DNA from: Streptacidiphilus jeojiense
Lineage (GTDB): Bacteria > Actinomycetota > Actinomycetes > Streptomycetales > Streptomycetaceae
Direction of reading: 5' to 3'
NCBI RefSeq assembly: GCF_000719095.1
Contig: NZ_JOEH01000048.1
Location: forward strand, 10,104 to 74,103
Length of the DNA stretch: 64,000 nucleotides
A program made the translations under genes and the position numbers. The notes under the pieces were generated by a model. That model did not search any database and was not told the DNA's origin. It saw only the letters and a list, made by a program, of their open reading frames with translations. Shown here in pieces: positions 10,346 through 19,365 of this stretch (position 1 is its first letter; each line of letters opens with the position of its first letter).

Positions 10346-10843
10346 ATGCCCACGCAGCCGACCGCAACCGCCGAAGACCTGCTCCGCCTGGAGCACCATG
10401 TCTGCTTCGCCCTGCAGACCGCCTCCCGCGCGTTCGGCAGCCTCTACCGTGACGCCCTCCGCGAGCAGCAGATCACCTATCCCCAGTACCTGGTCCTGCT
10501 GGCGCTGACCGAGCACGGCGAGCTCCCGGTGAAGCGCATCGGCGAGCTGCTGCGGCTGGACTCAGGCACCCTGTCCCCGCTGCTGAAGCGGCTGGAGACG
10601 GCCGGCCTGGTGCAGCGCACCCGCAGCGCGCAGGACGAGCGCTCGGTGGACGTCAAGCTCACCGCCAAGGGCGCCACCCGGTCGACGGACTCCCAGCGGG
10701 CCCTGCGTGCCTGCGCCGCGAGCCTCGGCCTGGATCCGGCCGAGCTCCAGGTCCTGCAGGGAATGCTGCAGCGCCTCACCGACCGGCTGGACGCCGTCAC
10801 CGGCGGGGCCGTCGATCCCGGGACCCCGGTCGCCGACAATTGA
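10346..10843 (+). CDS. ohrR: OhrR: peroxide-sensing MarR-family repressor
   Basis: The product has 165 residues. The winged helix (VKRIGELLRLDSGTLSPLLK, then SAQDERSVDVKL) is typical of MarR/OhrR. C20 in LEHHVCFAL is the conserved peroxidatic cysteine whose oxidation releases DNA in OhrR. It is divergent from ohr with the operator between them, so it probably represses both genes until organic hydroperoxide is present. Confidence 0.93.
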   Translation: MPTQPTATAEDLLRLEHHVCFALQTASRAFGSLYRDALREQQITYPQYLVLLALTEHGELPVKRIGELLRLDSGTLSPLLKRLETAGLVQRTRSAQDERSVDVKLTAKGATRSTDSQRALRACAASLGLDPAELQVLQGMLQRLTDRLDAVTGGAVDPGTPVADN

Positions 10844-10921
10844 TCAAACCCGGCCGCCGAGCCGTGCCAGACTGGGCACGCACCCGATCCGGCTGTGCTT
10901 GATCCACGATAGGAGGCCCCC

Positions 10922-11188
10922 ATGGCTGAAGACGCAGTGGCCGACAAGACCCCCGGCGACGCGGCAGCGCCGGAGGCTGAGAGTGAAGCCGCGTCCGAGC
11001 AGCAGACTGCGAACGGCTCGAACGACCCGGCAGAGGATGTGAAGCGCAAGTTCCGTGAGGCGCTGGCCCGCAAGAGCGGCCAGCACGCCGACGCCGCCAC
11101 CGCGGGCGGGAGCGCCGAGACATCCAAGATCCACGGCGCCCACGGCAAGTCCGGCGGACAGCGCGACTTCCGCCGCAAGAGCGGCTGA
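10922..11188 (+). CDS. DUF5302 domain protein
   Basis: An 88-residue, strongly hydrophilic protein. The first 40 residues are Ala/Glu-rich and acidic; the second half carries [15 protein letters not shown] and a basic Gly/Lys/Arg tail, the layout of actinobacterial DUF5302 proteins. No membrane segment is present. AGGAGG sits just upstream of ATG 10922. Function is unknown. A long terminator hairpin follows. Confidence 0.85.
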   Translation: MAEDAVADKTPGDAAAPEAESEAASEQQTANGSNDPAEDVKRKFREALARKSGQHADAATAGGSAETSKIHGAHGKSGGQRDFRRKSG

Positions 11189-11211
11189 CGCTCCGGGCAC
11201 GAGGGAGACAC

Positions 11212-11257
11212 AACGGGAGCGGGGCGGTGGCCGTCGGGTCACCGCCCCGCTCCCGTT
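11212..11257 (+). terminator. Strong hairpin terminator after the DUF5302 gene
   Basis: An 18-bp perfect GC-rich stem (11212-11229 with 11240-11257) with a 10-base loop, 23 bases after the stop codon. Confidence 0.88.
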
Positions 11258-11337
11258 CCGCCCCGGCAGCGACGCGAGGTCGTCACAGAACGGTACGGAT
11301 GCCTTGTCAGACGGGCCGCAGGAGGCAGGATGTCCGC

Positions 11338-12981
11338 ATGACCTCGATGCGCAAGGGCTCCAACTGCCCCGTACCGACAACCGCCCTGCACGCGGTGGTG
11401 AGCTGGCGCACCGATGCGCCCGCACCGGACGTCGACGTGTCCGCGCTGCTGCTGGACAGTTCCGGCAAGGTCCGTTCGGACGCCGACTTCATCTTCTACA
11501 ACCAGCCCCAGCACGCCTCCGGAGCGGTCCGGCACGAGGGCAAGCGGCCGCAGCCCGGCGAGATGATGGACGCCGTGCTGCTGGACCTGGCCGCGATCGA
11601 GCCGGCGGTCGACCGCATCGTGGTGGGCGCCTCCGCCGACGGCGGGACCTTCGGCCAGGTGCCGGGGCTGCGGCTGCGGGTGATGACCCAGGACGGCGGC
11701 AGCGTCGCCGAGTTCGACATCGAGGGCGCGAGCAGCGAGACGGCGTTCCTGTTCGGCGAGTTCTACCGGCGGGCCGGGGAGTGGAAGTTCCGCGCGGTCG
11801 GGCAGGGCTACGCCTCCGGCCTGGAGGGACTGGCCACCGACTTCGGCATCTCCGTGGAGGGCGACGCGGAACCGGCCCCGGCTCCGGCCGCGCAGCCGTA
11901 CCAGCCGCCGGCCCCGGCACCCGCCCCGCAGCCCTACCAGCCGCCGGCGCCGCAGCAGCCGGTGGGCTTCGGCCCGCCCCCGCCGCAGTACCAGCAGCCG
12001 CAGGCTCAACCCCCGTACCAGCAGCCGCAGTACCAGCAGCCGCAACCCCAGCAACCGCAATCCCAGCAGTACCAGCAGCCCGCGCCGCCTGCCCCCGCCC
12101 CCGCGGGGTCCGCACCGGGCGCTCCGATAAGCCTCAAGAAGCAGAAGCTCATCAACCTGGAGAAGCAGCTCGCCGACCGCGGCGACCGCAACCTGCTCGA
12201 CCTCACCAAGCGCGCCGCGGTCACCCTGGAGAAGCGCGGCCTGTCCGAGCACACCGCCCGGGTCGCGCTCTGCCTCGACATCTCCGGCTCGATGGGCGGC
12301 CTCTACCGCTCCGGCAAGGTGCAGTCACTGGTCGAGCGGGTCCTCGCCCTCGGTCTGCGCTTCGACGACAACGCCGAGGTCGACGTGTTCCTGTTCGGCG
12401 CCCGCGGCCACGAGGCTGGCAGCGTCGGCATGGACAGCTACCAGGGCTGGACCGACCGGATGCTGCAGCAGTGGCGGCTGGAGGGTGGTACCGACTACGC
12501 CGCCGCCATGCACCTGATCCGCCAGCAGTACTTCGGTTCGGCCGACCCGCGCCACAGCCCGATCTCGGACCGCCAGCCGGTCTACGTGATGTTCGTGACG
12601 GACGGTCACACCACCAGCGAGGCGGCCACCAAGGCCCATGTCCTCTCCTCCAGCTACGAACCGCTGTTCTGGCAGTTCATGGGAATAGGGCGGTCCTCCA
12701 AGTCGGTCGACGCCCCGCAGGTCGCCGAGTCGGCACCGCCGCCCGGCAAGCAGTCCCGCTTCGCCCGCAGGTTCTCGGCGATGGCGTCCAACTGGGGCGA
12801 CGGCACCTTCCGCTTCCTGGAGGAGCTGGACGACCTGCCGGGCCGCTTCATCGACAACGCCGACTTCTTCTGCGTCCAGGACCCGGCGAACCTCTCCGAC
12901 GAGCAGTTGTACGACCTGATGACGGCCGAGTACCCGAACTGGCTGCAGCGCGCCAGGGCCCAGGGCCTGCTCATCGGCTGA
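11338..12981 (+). CDS. TerD-vWA two-domain protein
   Basis: The product has 547 residues. The N-terminal 180 match TerD (KGSNCPV start, then [21 protein letters not shown] and the Ca-binding type [21 protein letters not shown]). A Pro/Gln-rich linker of about 80 residues with repeated YQQP/YQPP units follows. The C-terminal 260 residues form a von Willebrand A domain with the MIDAS motif DISGSMG and later [10 protein letters not shown]. TerD proteins belong to tellurite/stress-resistance and calcium-linked systems; the vWA part suggests a metal-dependent scaffold. An ATG at 11338 is preferred, with GGAGG 12 bases upstream. It is apparently monocistronic. Confidence 0.9.
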   Translation: MTSMRKGSNCPVPTTALHAVVSWRTDAPAPDVDVSALLLDSSGKVRSDADFIFYNQPQHASGAVRHEGKRPQPGEMMDAVLLDLAAIEPAVDRIVVGASADGGTFGQVPGLRLRVMTQDGGSVAEFDIEGASSETAFLFGEFYRRAGEWKFRAVGQGYASGLEGLATDFGISVEGDAEPAPAPAAQPYQPPAPAPAPQPYQPPAPQQPVGFGPPPPQYQQPQAQPPYQQPQYQQPQPQQPQSQQYQQPAPPAPAPAGSAPGAPISLKKQKLINLEKQLADRGDRNLLDLTKRAAVTLEKRGLSEHTARVALCLDISGSMGGLYRSGKVQSLVERVLALGLRFDDNAEVDVFLFGARGHEAGSVGMDSYQGWTDRMLQQWRLEGGTDYAAAMHLIRQQYFGSADPRHSPISDRQPVYVMFVTDGHTTSEAATKAHVLSSSYEPLFWQFMGIGRSSKSVDAPQVAESAPPPGKQSRFARRFSAMASNWGDGTFRFLEELDDLPGRFIDNADFFCVQDPANLSDEQLYDLMTAEYPNWLQRARAQGLLIG

Positions 12982-12999
12982 GCCGTCGGCACGGCTGAG

Positions 13000-13016
13000 C
13001 CGCCGCCTCGCGGCGG
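13000..13016. terminator. Short GC hairpin between convergent genes
   Basis: CCGCCGC/GCGGCGG with a 3-base loop follows the TerD-vWA stop. A second dyad, GTCCGGGGG/CCCCCGGAC (13036-13061), overlaps the end of the convergent MocR gene. Confidence 0.6.
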
Positions 13017-13046
13017 GCCGGGCGCGTCCGGGCGCGTCCGGGGGCG

Positions 13047-14402
13047 TCACACCCCCCGGACGTCCCCGTCCCTGCCCCGCAGCACCGCGGCTACGTCCTC
13101 GGCCAGCCCCGGCATCTCGTCCTCCGTCAGCTGCGAGACCGTCAGCCGGACGCCCGGCGCCGAACCCAGCCGGAACCGCGCCCCGGGCGCCACCGCCCAC
13201 CCGCGCTGGAGCAGCCCGGCGACGGCCGCGGTCTCGTCCGGCACCGGGATCCAGACATTGAGGCCGCTCCGGCCCCGGGCCGGCACCCCGCGTTCGGCCA
13301 GTCCCCGGAGCAGCGCGTCCCGCCGGACCCGGTAGGAGGCCGCCGCGGGGGCGCTGTCCTCGGCCTGCCACAGCGCGGCGACGGTGCGCTGCAGCAGATG
13401 GCTGACCCAGCCCGCACCCAGGCGCTGCCGTCCGCGCACCCGGTCCATGGTCTCCGGGTCGCCGGTGAGCACGGCCACCCGCAGGTCCGGGCCGAGCGAC
13501 TTGGCCGCGGAGCGCAGCACCGCCCAGGTCGTGGTGGTCGGCCGACCGTCCGGCCCGGCGCAGAGGGGGTGGAAGGGCAGGTCGACGATGCCGTGGCCGT
13601 GGTCGTCCTCGACCAGCAGCACCCCCGGACGGGCCGCCAGCAGCCCGCGCAGCGCGGCGGCGCGCTCGGCGCCGACCGCGGCGCCGGTGGGGTTCTGCGC
13701 CCGACCGGTGACGACCAGCGCACGGACGCCCTGCTCCAGCGCCCTGGCGACGTCCGCGACGACCGGCCCCTCGTCGTCGACGGCGACCGGGACGGCCTTC
13801 AGCCCCAGGGCCGGCAGCAGGTCCAGCAGGCTGCCCCAGCCCGGGTCCTCGACCGCCACCGGGTCACCGGGGCGCAGCCGGGCCAGGAAGATCCGCTCGA
13901 TGGCGTCCAGCGACCCGGAGGCGACGCCGACGGGTCCGGCCGGAATGCCGTCGGCGGCGAACGACGCCTGCGCCAGGGCGCGCAGCCGGGGGTCGACGGC
14001 CGGTCCCCCGTACATCACCGGATCGGCGGCGTGGGCCAGCGCGGCCTCGCGCACCGCCGCCTCCAGGTCCGGCAGCAGCGCAAGGTCGGGGTTGCCGTCG
14101 GACAGGTTGCGGGTGCCCGCGGGCACCGCCAGCCGGGAGGCGTCGCGGGGGGTGAGCGAGGGCCGGGAACGGATCCGGCTGCCGCGCCGGCCTGCGGTCT
14201 CGATCACACCGCGGTCCCGCAGCAGCCGGTAGGCGGCGGCCACGGTGTTGGGGTTGACGCCCAGGTCGGCGGCCAGATCGCGGAGCGGCGGCAGCGCCGT
14301 CCCGGGTTCCAGCGCGCCCGAGGTGACCGCGTGTTCGATGTCGGCCGCGATCTCAGTGGCCCGGCGTCCCGTGATCCGATAATCTCCTAGCACAAAGAAC
14401 AC
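13047..14402 (-). CDS. MocR-type regulator (GntR HTH plus aminotransferase fold)
   Basis: The product has 451 residues. Residues 10-80 form a GntR winged helix (GTALPPLRDLAADLGVNPNT); from about residue 95 there is a fold-type I aminotransferase with DDHGHG and the PLP lysine in SAAKSLGPDLR. MocR proteins use the cofactor domain as an effector sensor. The GTG at 14402 is taken as start; GTG at 14393 is also possible. A perfect 16-bp palindrome abuts the start, and the divergent gene encodes an FMN-binding PaiB-like protein, so control of that gene, perhaps in response to PLP or an amine, is likely. Confidence 0.88.
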   Translation of the reverse strand: MFFVLGDYRITGRRATEIAADIEHAVTSGALEPGTALPPLRDLAADLGVNPNTVAAAYRLLRDRGVIETAGRRGSRIRSRPSLTPRDASRLAVPAGTRNLSDGNPDLALLPDLEAAVREAALAHAADPVMYGGPAVDPRLRALAQASFAADGIPAGPVGVASGSLDAIERIFLARLRPGDPVAVEDPGWGSLLDLLPALGLKAVPVAVDDEGPVVADVARALEQGVRALVVTGRAQNPTGAAVGAERAAALRGLLAARPGVLLVEDDHGHGIVDLPFHPLCAGPDGRPTTTTWAVLRSAAKSLGPDLRVAVLTGDPETMDRVRGRQRLGAGWVSHLLQRTVAALWQAEDSAPAAASYRVRRDALLRGLAERGVPARGRSGLNVWIPVPDETAAVAGLLQRGWAVAPGARFRLGSAPGVRLTVSQLTEDEMPGLAEDVAAVLRGRDGDVRGV

Positions 14403-14418
14403 TATGCACTAGTGCATA
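14403..14418. promoter_or_regulatory. Probable MocR operator
   Basis: TATGCACTAGTGCATA is a perfect 16-bp palindrome that directly adjoins the GTG start of the MocR gene and lies 49 bases before the divergent flavoprotein gene. Position and symmetry suggest autoregulation plus divergent control. Confidence 0.75.
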
Positions 14419-14466
14419 ACTTCTGTCGACTGCGACGCAACGACCGTAACGCGAGGTGTCTGGACC

Positions 14467-15129
14467 ATGCTGATCAACCCCTGGGACCGCGGCAGCGACG
14501 ACGAGTGGCGCGACTGGCTCTCCACCCGCGACTTCGGCGTACTCGCCGCCAACGGCCCGGACGGCACCGCCCCGATCCTGGTGCCCACCCAGTTCGTCTA
14601 CCAGGGCGGCGACGAGGTGGTGCTGCACCTGGCCCGGCCCAACCCGGTCTGGGCCGCCATCGAGGCCAACCCCCGGCTCACCCTGGCCGTCACCGACGAC
14701 TACGCCTTCGTCCCCGGCCCCTGGCGCGCCCCCGCGGACACCCCGCCCGAGGACGGCGTCCCCACCACCTACTACGCCTCGGTCCACCTGGTCTGCACCG
14801 CCGAGCCGGTGGACGACCCGGCCGCCAAGGCCGCCCTGCTGGACCGTCAGACCGCGCACTTCCAGCCGGATGTGCCGCACCGTCCGATCGTCCCCGGCCA
14901 ACCGCCGTTCGGTCGGATGCTGTCCGCGATCCGGGGACTGCGGCTGCACATCGAGGAGGTGCGCCCCAAGTTCAAGTACGACGACAAGAAGACGACCGAC
15001 TTCCAGGCCGCGGTGGCCGAGGAACTGCTGCTGCGCGACCGCCCGGCCGACCCCGGCGCCCGCGCCCAGCTGCTGCGCCGCCGGGCCGCCCGGCTCGCCG
15101 AGCCTGGTGACTGCCCGGTCGAACACTGA
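14467..15129 (+). CDS. FMN-binding PaiB-like protein (split-barrel flavin family)
   Basis: The product has 220 residues. The N-terminal half (FGVLAANGPDGTAPILVPTQF, read in two parts, then HLARPNPVW) fits the PNPOx-like split barrel of the PaiB/FMN_bind_2 family, and the C-terminal LRLHIEEVRPKFKYDDKK is typical of the same family. Such proteins bind FMN or heme and have been tied to protease and sporulation control or polyamine metabolism. It is divergent from the MocR regulator with a shared palindrome, so probably its target. Confidence 0.85.
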   Translation: MLINPWDRGSDDEWRDWLSTRDFGVLAANGPDGTAPILVPTQFVYQGGDEVVLHLARPNPVWAAIEANPRLTLAVTDDYAFVPGPWRAPADTPPEDGVPTTYYASVHLVCTAEPVDDPAAKAALLDRQTAHFQPDVPHRPIVPGQPPFGRMLSAIRGLRLHIEEVRPKFKYDDKKTTDFQAAVAEELLLRDRPADPGARAQLLRRRAARLAEPGDCPVEH

Positions 15130-15302
15130 TCCAACCGGCCCCCGAATGCCGTGGGCCGTCCGGGGCAGGCATCCACCCGGACGGCCCAGGGAACGGCCTG
15201 GCATCCGTCCCCGGTCGGCCCGCGTTCCTAGGCTGGCCGGACGGACCATCAGTTCGGGGACGCGGCCTCCGCTGCGGCCCGCCGCACTCCCGGGAGCCCA
15301 CA

Positions 15303-16721
15303 CTGACCAGTTCAGCGACATCTCAGCAACCAGCCTCCGGCGAGGGCAGCCTCGGTCACGTCATCTTCATCGCCGCCGCAGCAGCGATGGGCGGTTTCCT
15401 CTTCGGCTACGACAGCTCAGTCATCAGCGGCGCCGTCACCGGCATCCAGCACCACTTCGGCGTGGGCAGCGGCGAGACCGCCCTGGTGGTCTCGGTCGCG
15501 CTGCTGGGCTCGGCCGTCGGCGCCATGGGCGCCGGCTGGCTCGCCGACCGCATCGGCCGCATCCGGGTCATGCAGATCGCCGCCGTGCTGTTCGCCATCA
15601 GCGGCGTCGGCTCGATGTTCCCGCCCAACATCTTCGTCCTCGGCGTCTGGCGCGTGGTCGGCGGTGTCGCCATCGGCATGGCCTCCGTCATCGCCCCCGC
15701 CTACATCGCCGAGGTCGCGCCGCCCGCTGTGCGCGGACGGCTCGCCTCGTTCCAGCAGGGCGCGATCGTGCTCGGCATCTTCATCTCCCAGTTGGTCAAC
15801 TACGCCCTGAACGAGGGCGCCGGCGGCAACCCCAACGACCACATCGCCGGCATCCAGGCCTGGCAGTGGATGCTCGGTGTGGAGACCGTCCCCGCGCTGA
15901 TCTACTTCCTGATGTCCTACGCCATCCCCGAGTCGCCGCGCTTCCTGATCTCCGTCGGCAGGATGGACCGGGCCCGCGAGGTGCTGCGCGACGTCGAGGG
16001 CCAGGACAGCGACCCGGACGCCCGGATCGCCGAGATCCAGCAGGTCATGGCCTCCGAGCACAAGGCCAGCCTGAGCGACCTGCTGGGCGGCCGGGCCGGC
16101 CTGCAGACGATCGTCTGGATCGGCATCGGCGCCTCGGTGTTCCAGCAGTTCGTCGGCATCAACGTGATCTTCTACTACTCCTCGCTGCTGTGGCAGTCGG
16201 TCGGCATCAACGCCAGCAACTCGCTGTTGATCAGCGTCTCCACCTCACTGGTCAACATCGTCGGTACGGTCATCGCCATCGCCCTGGTCGACCGCATCGG
16301 CCGCCGCCCGCTGGCCCTGGCCGGCTCCGCCGGCATGGCCGTCGCCCTCGGCGTGGCCGCCTGGGCCTTCTCCTACCGCCACGGCACCGGCACCACCGCC
16401 ACCCTCCCCAACACCCAGGCGACCGTCGCCCTGGTCGCCGCCCATGTCTTCGTCCTCTGCTTCGCCTTCTCCTGGGGCGTCGTGGTCTGGGTCCTGCTCG
16501 GCGAGATGTTCCCCAACAAGATCCGCGCCCTCGCCCTCTCCGTCGCCGCATCGGCCCAGTGGATCGCCAACTGGGCCATCACCGTCAGCTTCCCGACCAT
16601 GTCCGACTGGAACCTCTCGGCCACCTACGTCATCTACGCCTGCTTCGCCCTGCTCTCCATCCCCTTCGTCTACTTCTTCATCAAGGAGACCAAGGGCCGA
16701 ACCCTGGAATCCATGGGCTGA
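15303..16721 (+). CDS. MFS sugar-porter family transporter (apparent CTG start)
   Basis: The product is 472 residues with twelve predicted membrane helices. Sugar-porter signatures are present: GGFLFGYDSSVISG in helix 1, DRIGRIRVM between helices 2 and 3, PESPRFL after helix 6, QQFVGINVIFYYSS in helix 7, DRIGRRPL and the C-terminal ETKGRTLE. It probably imports a hexose by proton symport. The first in-frame ATG (15387) would delete most of helix 1. The only upstream candidate is CTG at 15303, giving TSSATSQQP, with GGGAG six bases before it. A GC hairpin follows the stop. Confidence 0.9.
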   Translation: MTSSATSQQPASGEGSLGHVIFIAAAAAMGGFLFGYDSSVISGAVTGIQHHFGVGSGETALVVSVALLGSAVGAMGAGWLADRIGRIRVMQIAAVLFAISGVGSMFPPNIFVLGVWRVVGGVAIGMASVIAPAYIAEVAPPAVRGRLASFQQGAIVLGIFISQLVNYALNEGAGGNPNDHIAGIQAWQWMLGVETVPALIYFLMSYAIPESPRFLISVGRMDRAREVLRDVEGQDSDPDARIAEIQQVMASEHKASLSDLLGGRAGLQTIVWIGIGASVFQQFVGINVIFYYSSLLWQSVGINASNSLLISVSTSLVNIVGTVIAIALVDRIGRRPLALAGSAGMAVALGVAAWAFSYRHGTGTTATLPNTQATVALVAAHVFVLCFAFSWGVVVWVLLGEMFPNKIRALALSVAASAQWIANWAITVSFPTMSDWNLSATYVIYACFALLSIPFVYFFIKETKGRTLESMG

Positions 16722-16740
16722 GCAACAACTCCCGAACAGC

Positions 16741-16774
16741 AGGGGCCGCATCTCCACGGTGGAGAGCGGCCCCT
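16741..16774 (+). terminator. Hairpin terminator after the sugar porter
   Basis: AGGGGCCGC (16741-16749) pairs with GCGGCCCCT (16766-16774), with an inner TCTCCA/TGGAGA stem, making a nearly continuous 15-bp helix. Confidence 0.85.
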
Positions 16775-16852
16775 GTCGTGCGCCTCTGGGGAGTCTCCGG
16801 GGAGCGCCGACCATGGACCCTCGTTGCACAGTCACTCGTCCAACGCCTCAGA

Positions 16853-17179
16853 TCACTCCACCGGTTCGAGGTCCCACCGGGCCGCGTGCCCCGATGCGAT
16901 GACGTCGATGCGCTCGGCCAGGGTGAAGTCGGCCTCGGTCAGTACTCCGCCCGCGTCGTGGGTGGTGACGGTGAAGCGGACGCCGTCGAAGGTCAGGTTG
17001 ACGTCGGCGTGGTGGTGGGTGAGTCGGGAGACGTCTGCTACGTGGACGATCAGCGCGACCCCCGCGTGGTAGCGGACCTTGACCAGGCGGGTGATGCTGT
17101 CGCCCTTCCGCTCCCACTGCGGCACGCGGCTCAGGGCCTCGGCGATCTCGTCCTCGGTCAGGGCTACGGGCTCGCTCAC
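16853..17179 (-). CDS. 4a-hydroxytetrahydrobiopterin (pterin carbinolamine) dehydratase
   Basis: The product has 108 residues. The core RLTHHHADVNLTFDGVRFTV followed by TTHDAGG matches the PCD family, where the His-His pair and the later TH catalyse dehydration of pterin-4a-carbinolamine. The GTG at 17179 has GGAGG four bases upstream; a longer frame to 17242 adds only low-complexity sequence. No aromatic hydroxylase gene is nearby, so its partner must lie elsewhere or its role be different. Confidence 0.85.
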   Translation of the reverse strand: MSEPVALTEDEIAEALSRVPQWERKGDSITRLVKVRYHAGVALIVHVADVSRLTHHHADVNLTFDGVRFTVTTHDAGGVLTEADFTLAERIDVIASGHAARWDLEPVE

Positions 17180-17300
17180 GGCGCCTCCAGTGCAGGAGCG
17201 AGGGCCCCGGCCAGCTCCCGCCCGACCGGCGCATCCTGCCACGGCGGCATCGCCGCCGACAGGGCGCCCAACTCCTTCCGCCTACGCCGCTCCGGCTGGA

Positions 17301-18023
17301 TCAGCGGACCCATCCGCCTGGTAGGTCGTTACGGATGTCCTCGAGGTCCGCCACCGTGTGACCACGGGCGTGGAGCCAGCTGTGATCCTGCGTGCCGTCG
17401 TGTCGGAGAAGTCGGCCTGGTGCGGCGTACCAGCGCAGTGGAGAGTCATCCGCGCTGGCCCACATGGGATGGTCCGGGAGGTCGACTCGCGTGTATCGCT
17501 GCTGGAGGGTCGGCAGGAGCGCGTCGGGGAGTTCGCAGGCGTCGTAGAGCGCATCGGGGCCGTCACCGGCGAACATCGACTCACTGAGCACGAGCTCGAC
17601 CCATGCCGTCGACATTCGGTCCAGGAAGGGCATCCAGCCGTCGTGTGTCTGGACGACGACGGGTGGGTCGTCCAGATCGATCTGATCGAGTGGGATGCCC
17701 CAGAAGGCGCAGCCCTGGTTCTCGCGGCGGAAGATCAGGTTGCCGTCCAGTACGAACAGGCCGGTGGCTGGCACCAGAGGGTCTTGAACGCAGGTCAGTG
17801 CGAGGCTGCGGCCCAGCAGGGCGTAGCCCTCCCGGACCGCCACGGGCAGACGAACACCGAGTTCGTCCTCTGCCGTGGACAGTTCCGCCTCGCTGACACC
17901 GTCCGCGTCCTGAACGCCCCGACCGGTCCACGCCGCGGTAAACGCGCGGATGAACTCCCAGGCGTGATGACGATCGCGGAGACCGCCCTGCAGCGCTGCG
18001 CCTACGTCAAGAGCGTCGGACAT
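17301..18023 (-). CDS. SMI1/KNR4 (SUKH)-like protein
   Basis: The product has 240 residues. SEAELSTAEDELGVRLPVAVREGYALLG followed by FRRENQGCAFWGIPL and DDPPVV fits the SMI1/KNR4 (SUKH) fold, whose bacterial members are often immunity proteins to polymorphic toxins or cytosolic scaffolds. No toxin gene is adjacent, so an immunity role is not shown. The ATG at 18023 is chosen; the same frame stays open upstream to 18407 and encodes a membrane-like segment, described separately. Confidence 0.75.
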   Translation of the reverse strand: MSDALDVGAALQGGLRDRHHAWEFIRAFTAAWTGRGVQDADGVSEAELSTAEDELGVRLPVAVREGYALLGRSLALTCVQDPLVPATGLFVLDGNLIFRRENQGCAFWGIPLDQIDLDDPPVVVQTHDGWMPFLDRMSTAWVELVLSESMFAGDGPDALYDACELPDALLPTLQQRYTRVDLPDHPMWASADDSPLRWYAAPGRLLRHDGTQDHSWLHARGHTVADLEDIRNDLPGGWVR

Positions 18024-18407
18024 GCCGTGACGATATCTCTTGTTGCACAAGCAGCCGATCGCTCCAATAATCTGCGAGGGAACGGCCGGACGATTGTCAT
18101 TGTCATGCGACCTTGGCCGCCCTGGGCACGTACCCGGGACGGCCGACGCTCTGCTCTCCCAGAAAGGGGAAAGCGAGTGATGAACGATCAGGCCGGTAAA
18201 CATCAAAACGAGCCCGGCGAGAACCCATCGCCGCTCGCGTGGCGTCCATGGCGGGTTGGCACTGTCAATCGTGCGCCCAGAGCGAATGATGCACGCCAAT
18301 CCAGCGCCGAAGATCGCGCTACCTATAACGAAATTCAACGTCGCTCTGCTTCCAAGGCGTGACGTTCGGACCTCGCGAGCGTAGCCGTTCAGGTCCGTAG
18401 GAATCAT
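18024..18407 (-). other. Open membrane-like segment in frame with the SMI1-like gene
   Basis: This stretch is open in the same frame as the SMI1-like gene. From the ATG at 18407 it encodes about 127 residues with two convincing hydrophobic helices (FVIGSAIFGAGLACII and WVLAGLVLMFTGLIV) and then a tail without clear character (HDNDNRPAVP, CLCNKRYRHG). It is less GC-rich than its surroundings. It may be a separate small membrane-protein gene that lost its stop, or the N-terminus of a fusion. The remaining 118 bases to the HAD gene show nothing recognisable. Confidence 0.4.
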
Positions 18408-18525
18408 GGCGGCCCCCGCCTCGAGAAACCACCGCCACCCATCACCGTCTGCCGTCGCCCCAAGCAGAGCCGACCAGCCGGCCGCCCCTCGGGTCGTTGA
18501 CCAGGACGCTGAGCCGATCGGGGGT

Positions 18526-19242
18526 TCACGAAGCCGCAGGTTCGACGCCGTCGCGGATCATCTCGACGACGCAGTCCGTATCGGCCAAGTCCACCACTAC
18601 GGCATCCGCGCCGACGTCCAGGAGCTCGGCCGCGCTGGTCCTGCCCGTTGCCACCCCAAGGGCGACGGCGCCTGCCAAATGAGCAGCCTCGATGTCTGAC
18701 GGCGTGTCGCCGATGACGAGGGACTCCTGAATGCCGTAGGCCAGCCCATCGGCGGAGGTGGCCCGCGCATATGCGGTGCGGACGAGGTCCGCGCGGACAT
18801 CGGAGTCCTCCGCGTAACCGCCGAGGTCGAAGTCGATGTGCCGGTCCAAGCCGAAGACCTGGAGTTTGATCTCGGCAACGCGGCGAACGTTGCCGGTCAC
18901 CACAGTCTGCCGTACCCCTTCGAGCCTGGCCGTGGCAGCGAGGATGTTCGTCGCACCGGGCAAGGCCTGGCCTCGCTCGCGTAGTTCGCCGGCGCGCCGT
19001 AGGTAGCCCTGAGCAAGGGCGTCGGCGTAGTCGTCGAACCGGTAGTCGTCGGGGTCCAGGCCGTGCAGGCGGCACGACTCGGCGAGAATCGCTCGCTCGG
19101 TACGCCCGGACACGTTCGGGTGGTACTCCTGACGGCGGCCGGTGACCGCGAGGAAGGCCTGCTGGGAGATTGAACTCCCTACGCCACCGGAGGCGATCAG
19201 GGTGTGGTCCACATCCCACAGCACCAGCCGGTACCCCGCCAT
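18526..19242 (-). CDS. HAD-superfamily hydrolase (phosphoglycolate-phosphatase-like)
   Basis: The product has 238 residues. Motif I is DVDHT (D10 nucleophile, D12 acid/base), motif II is VVTGN, the motif III lysine lies in AEIKLQVFGL, and motif IV is GDTPSD. The helical cap between motifs I and II fits subfamily I enzymes such as phosphoglycolate or nucleotide phosphatases. The substrate is not predictable. The ATG at 19242 is used. It is divergent from the XRE regulator, with about 120 bases between the two. Confidence 0.85.
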   Translation of the reverse strand: MAGYRLVLWDVDHTLIASGGVGSSISQQAFLAVTGRRQEYHPNVSGRTERAILAESCRLHGLDPDDYRFDDYADALAQGYLRRAGELRERGQALPGATNILAATARLEGVRQTVVTGNVRRVAEIKLQVFGLDRHIDFDLGGYAEDSDVRADLVRTAYARATSADGLAYGIQESLVIGDTPSDIEAAHLAGAVALGVATGRTSAAELLDVGADAVVVDLADTDCVVEMIRDGVEPAAS

Positions 19243-19365
19243 AGCCCGCTCCGTCCCATCGGCCAGAACCCAACCCTGTCACACGAGTGGTCGGAGAGGG
19301 GACGCTGCGTCATTGACCGCCCTAGGCTGGCAAACAAGGCTACAAGGGCGAGAGCGGAGGCGGCC

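Noticed and set aside
13021..13045. GGGCGCGTCC direct repeats as a CRISPR-like or iteron array
   Set aside because: There are only three short abutting copies, with no spacers, and they overlap hairpin sequence at gene ends. No CRISPR array was seen anywhere in the window.
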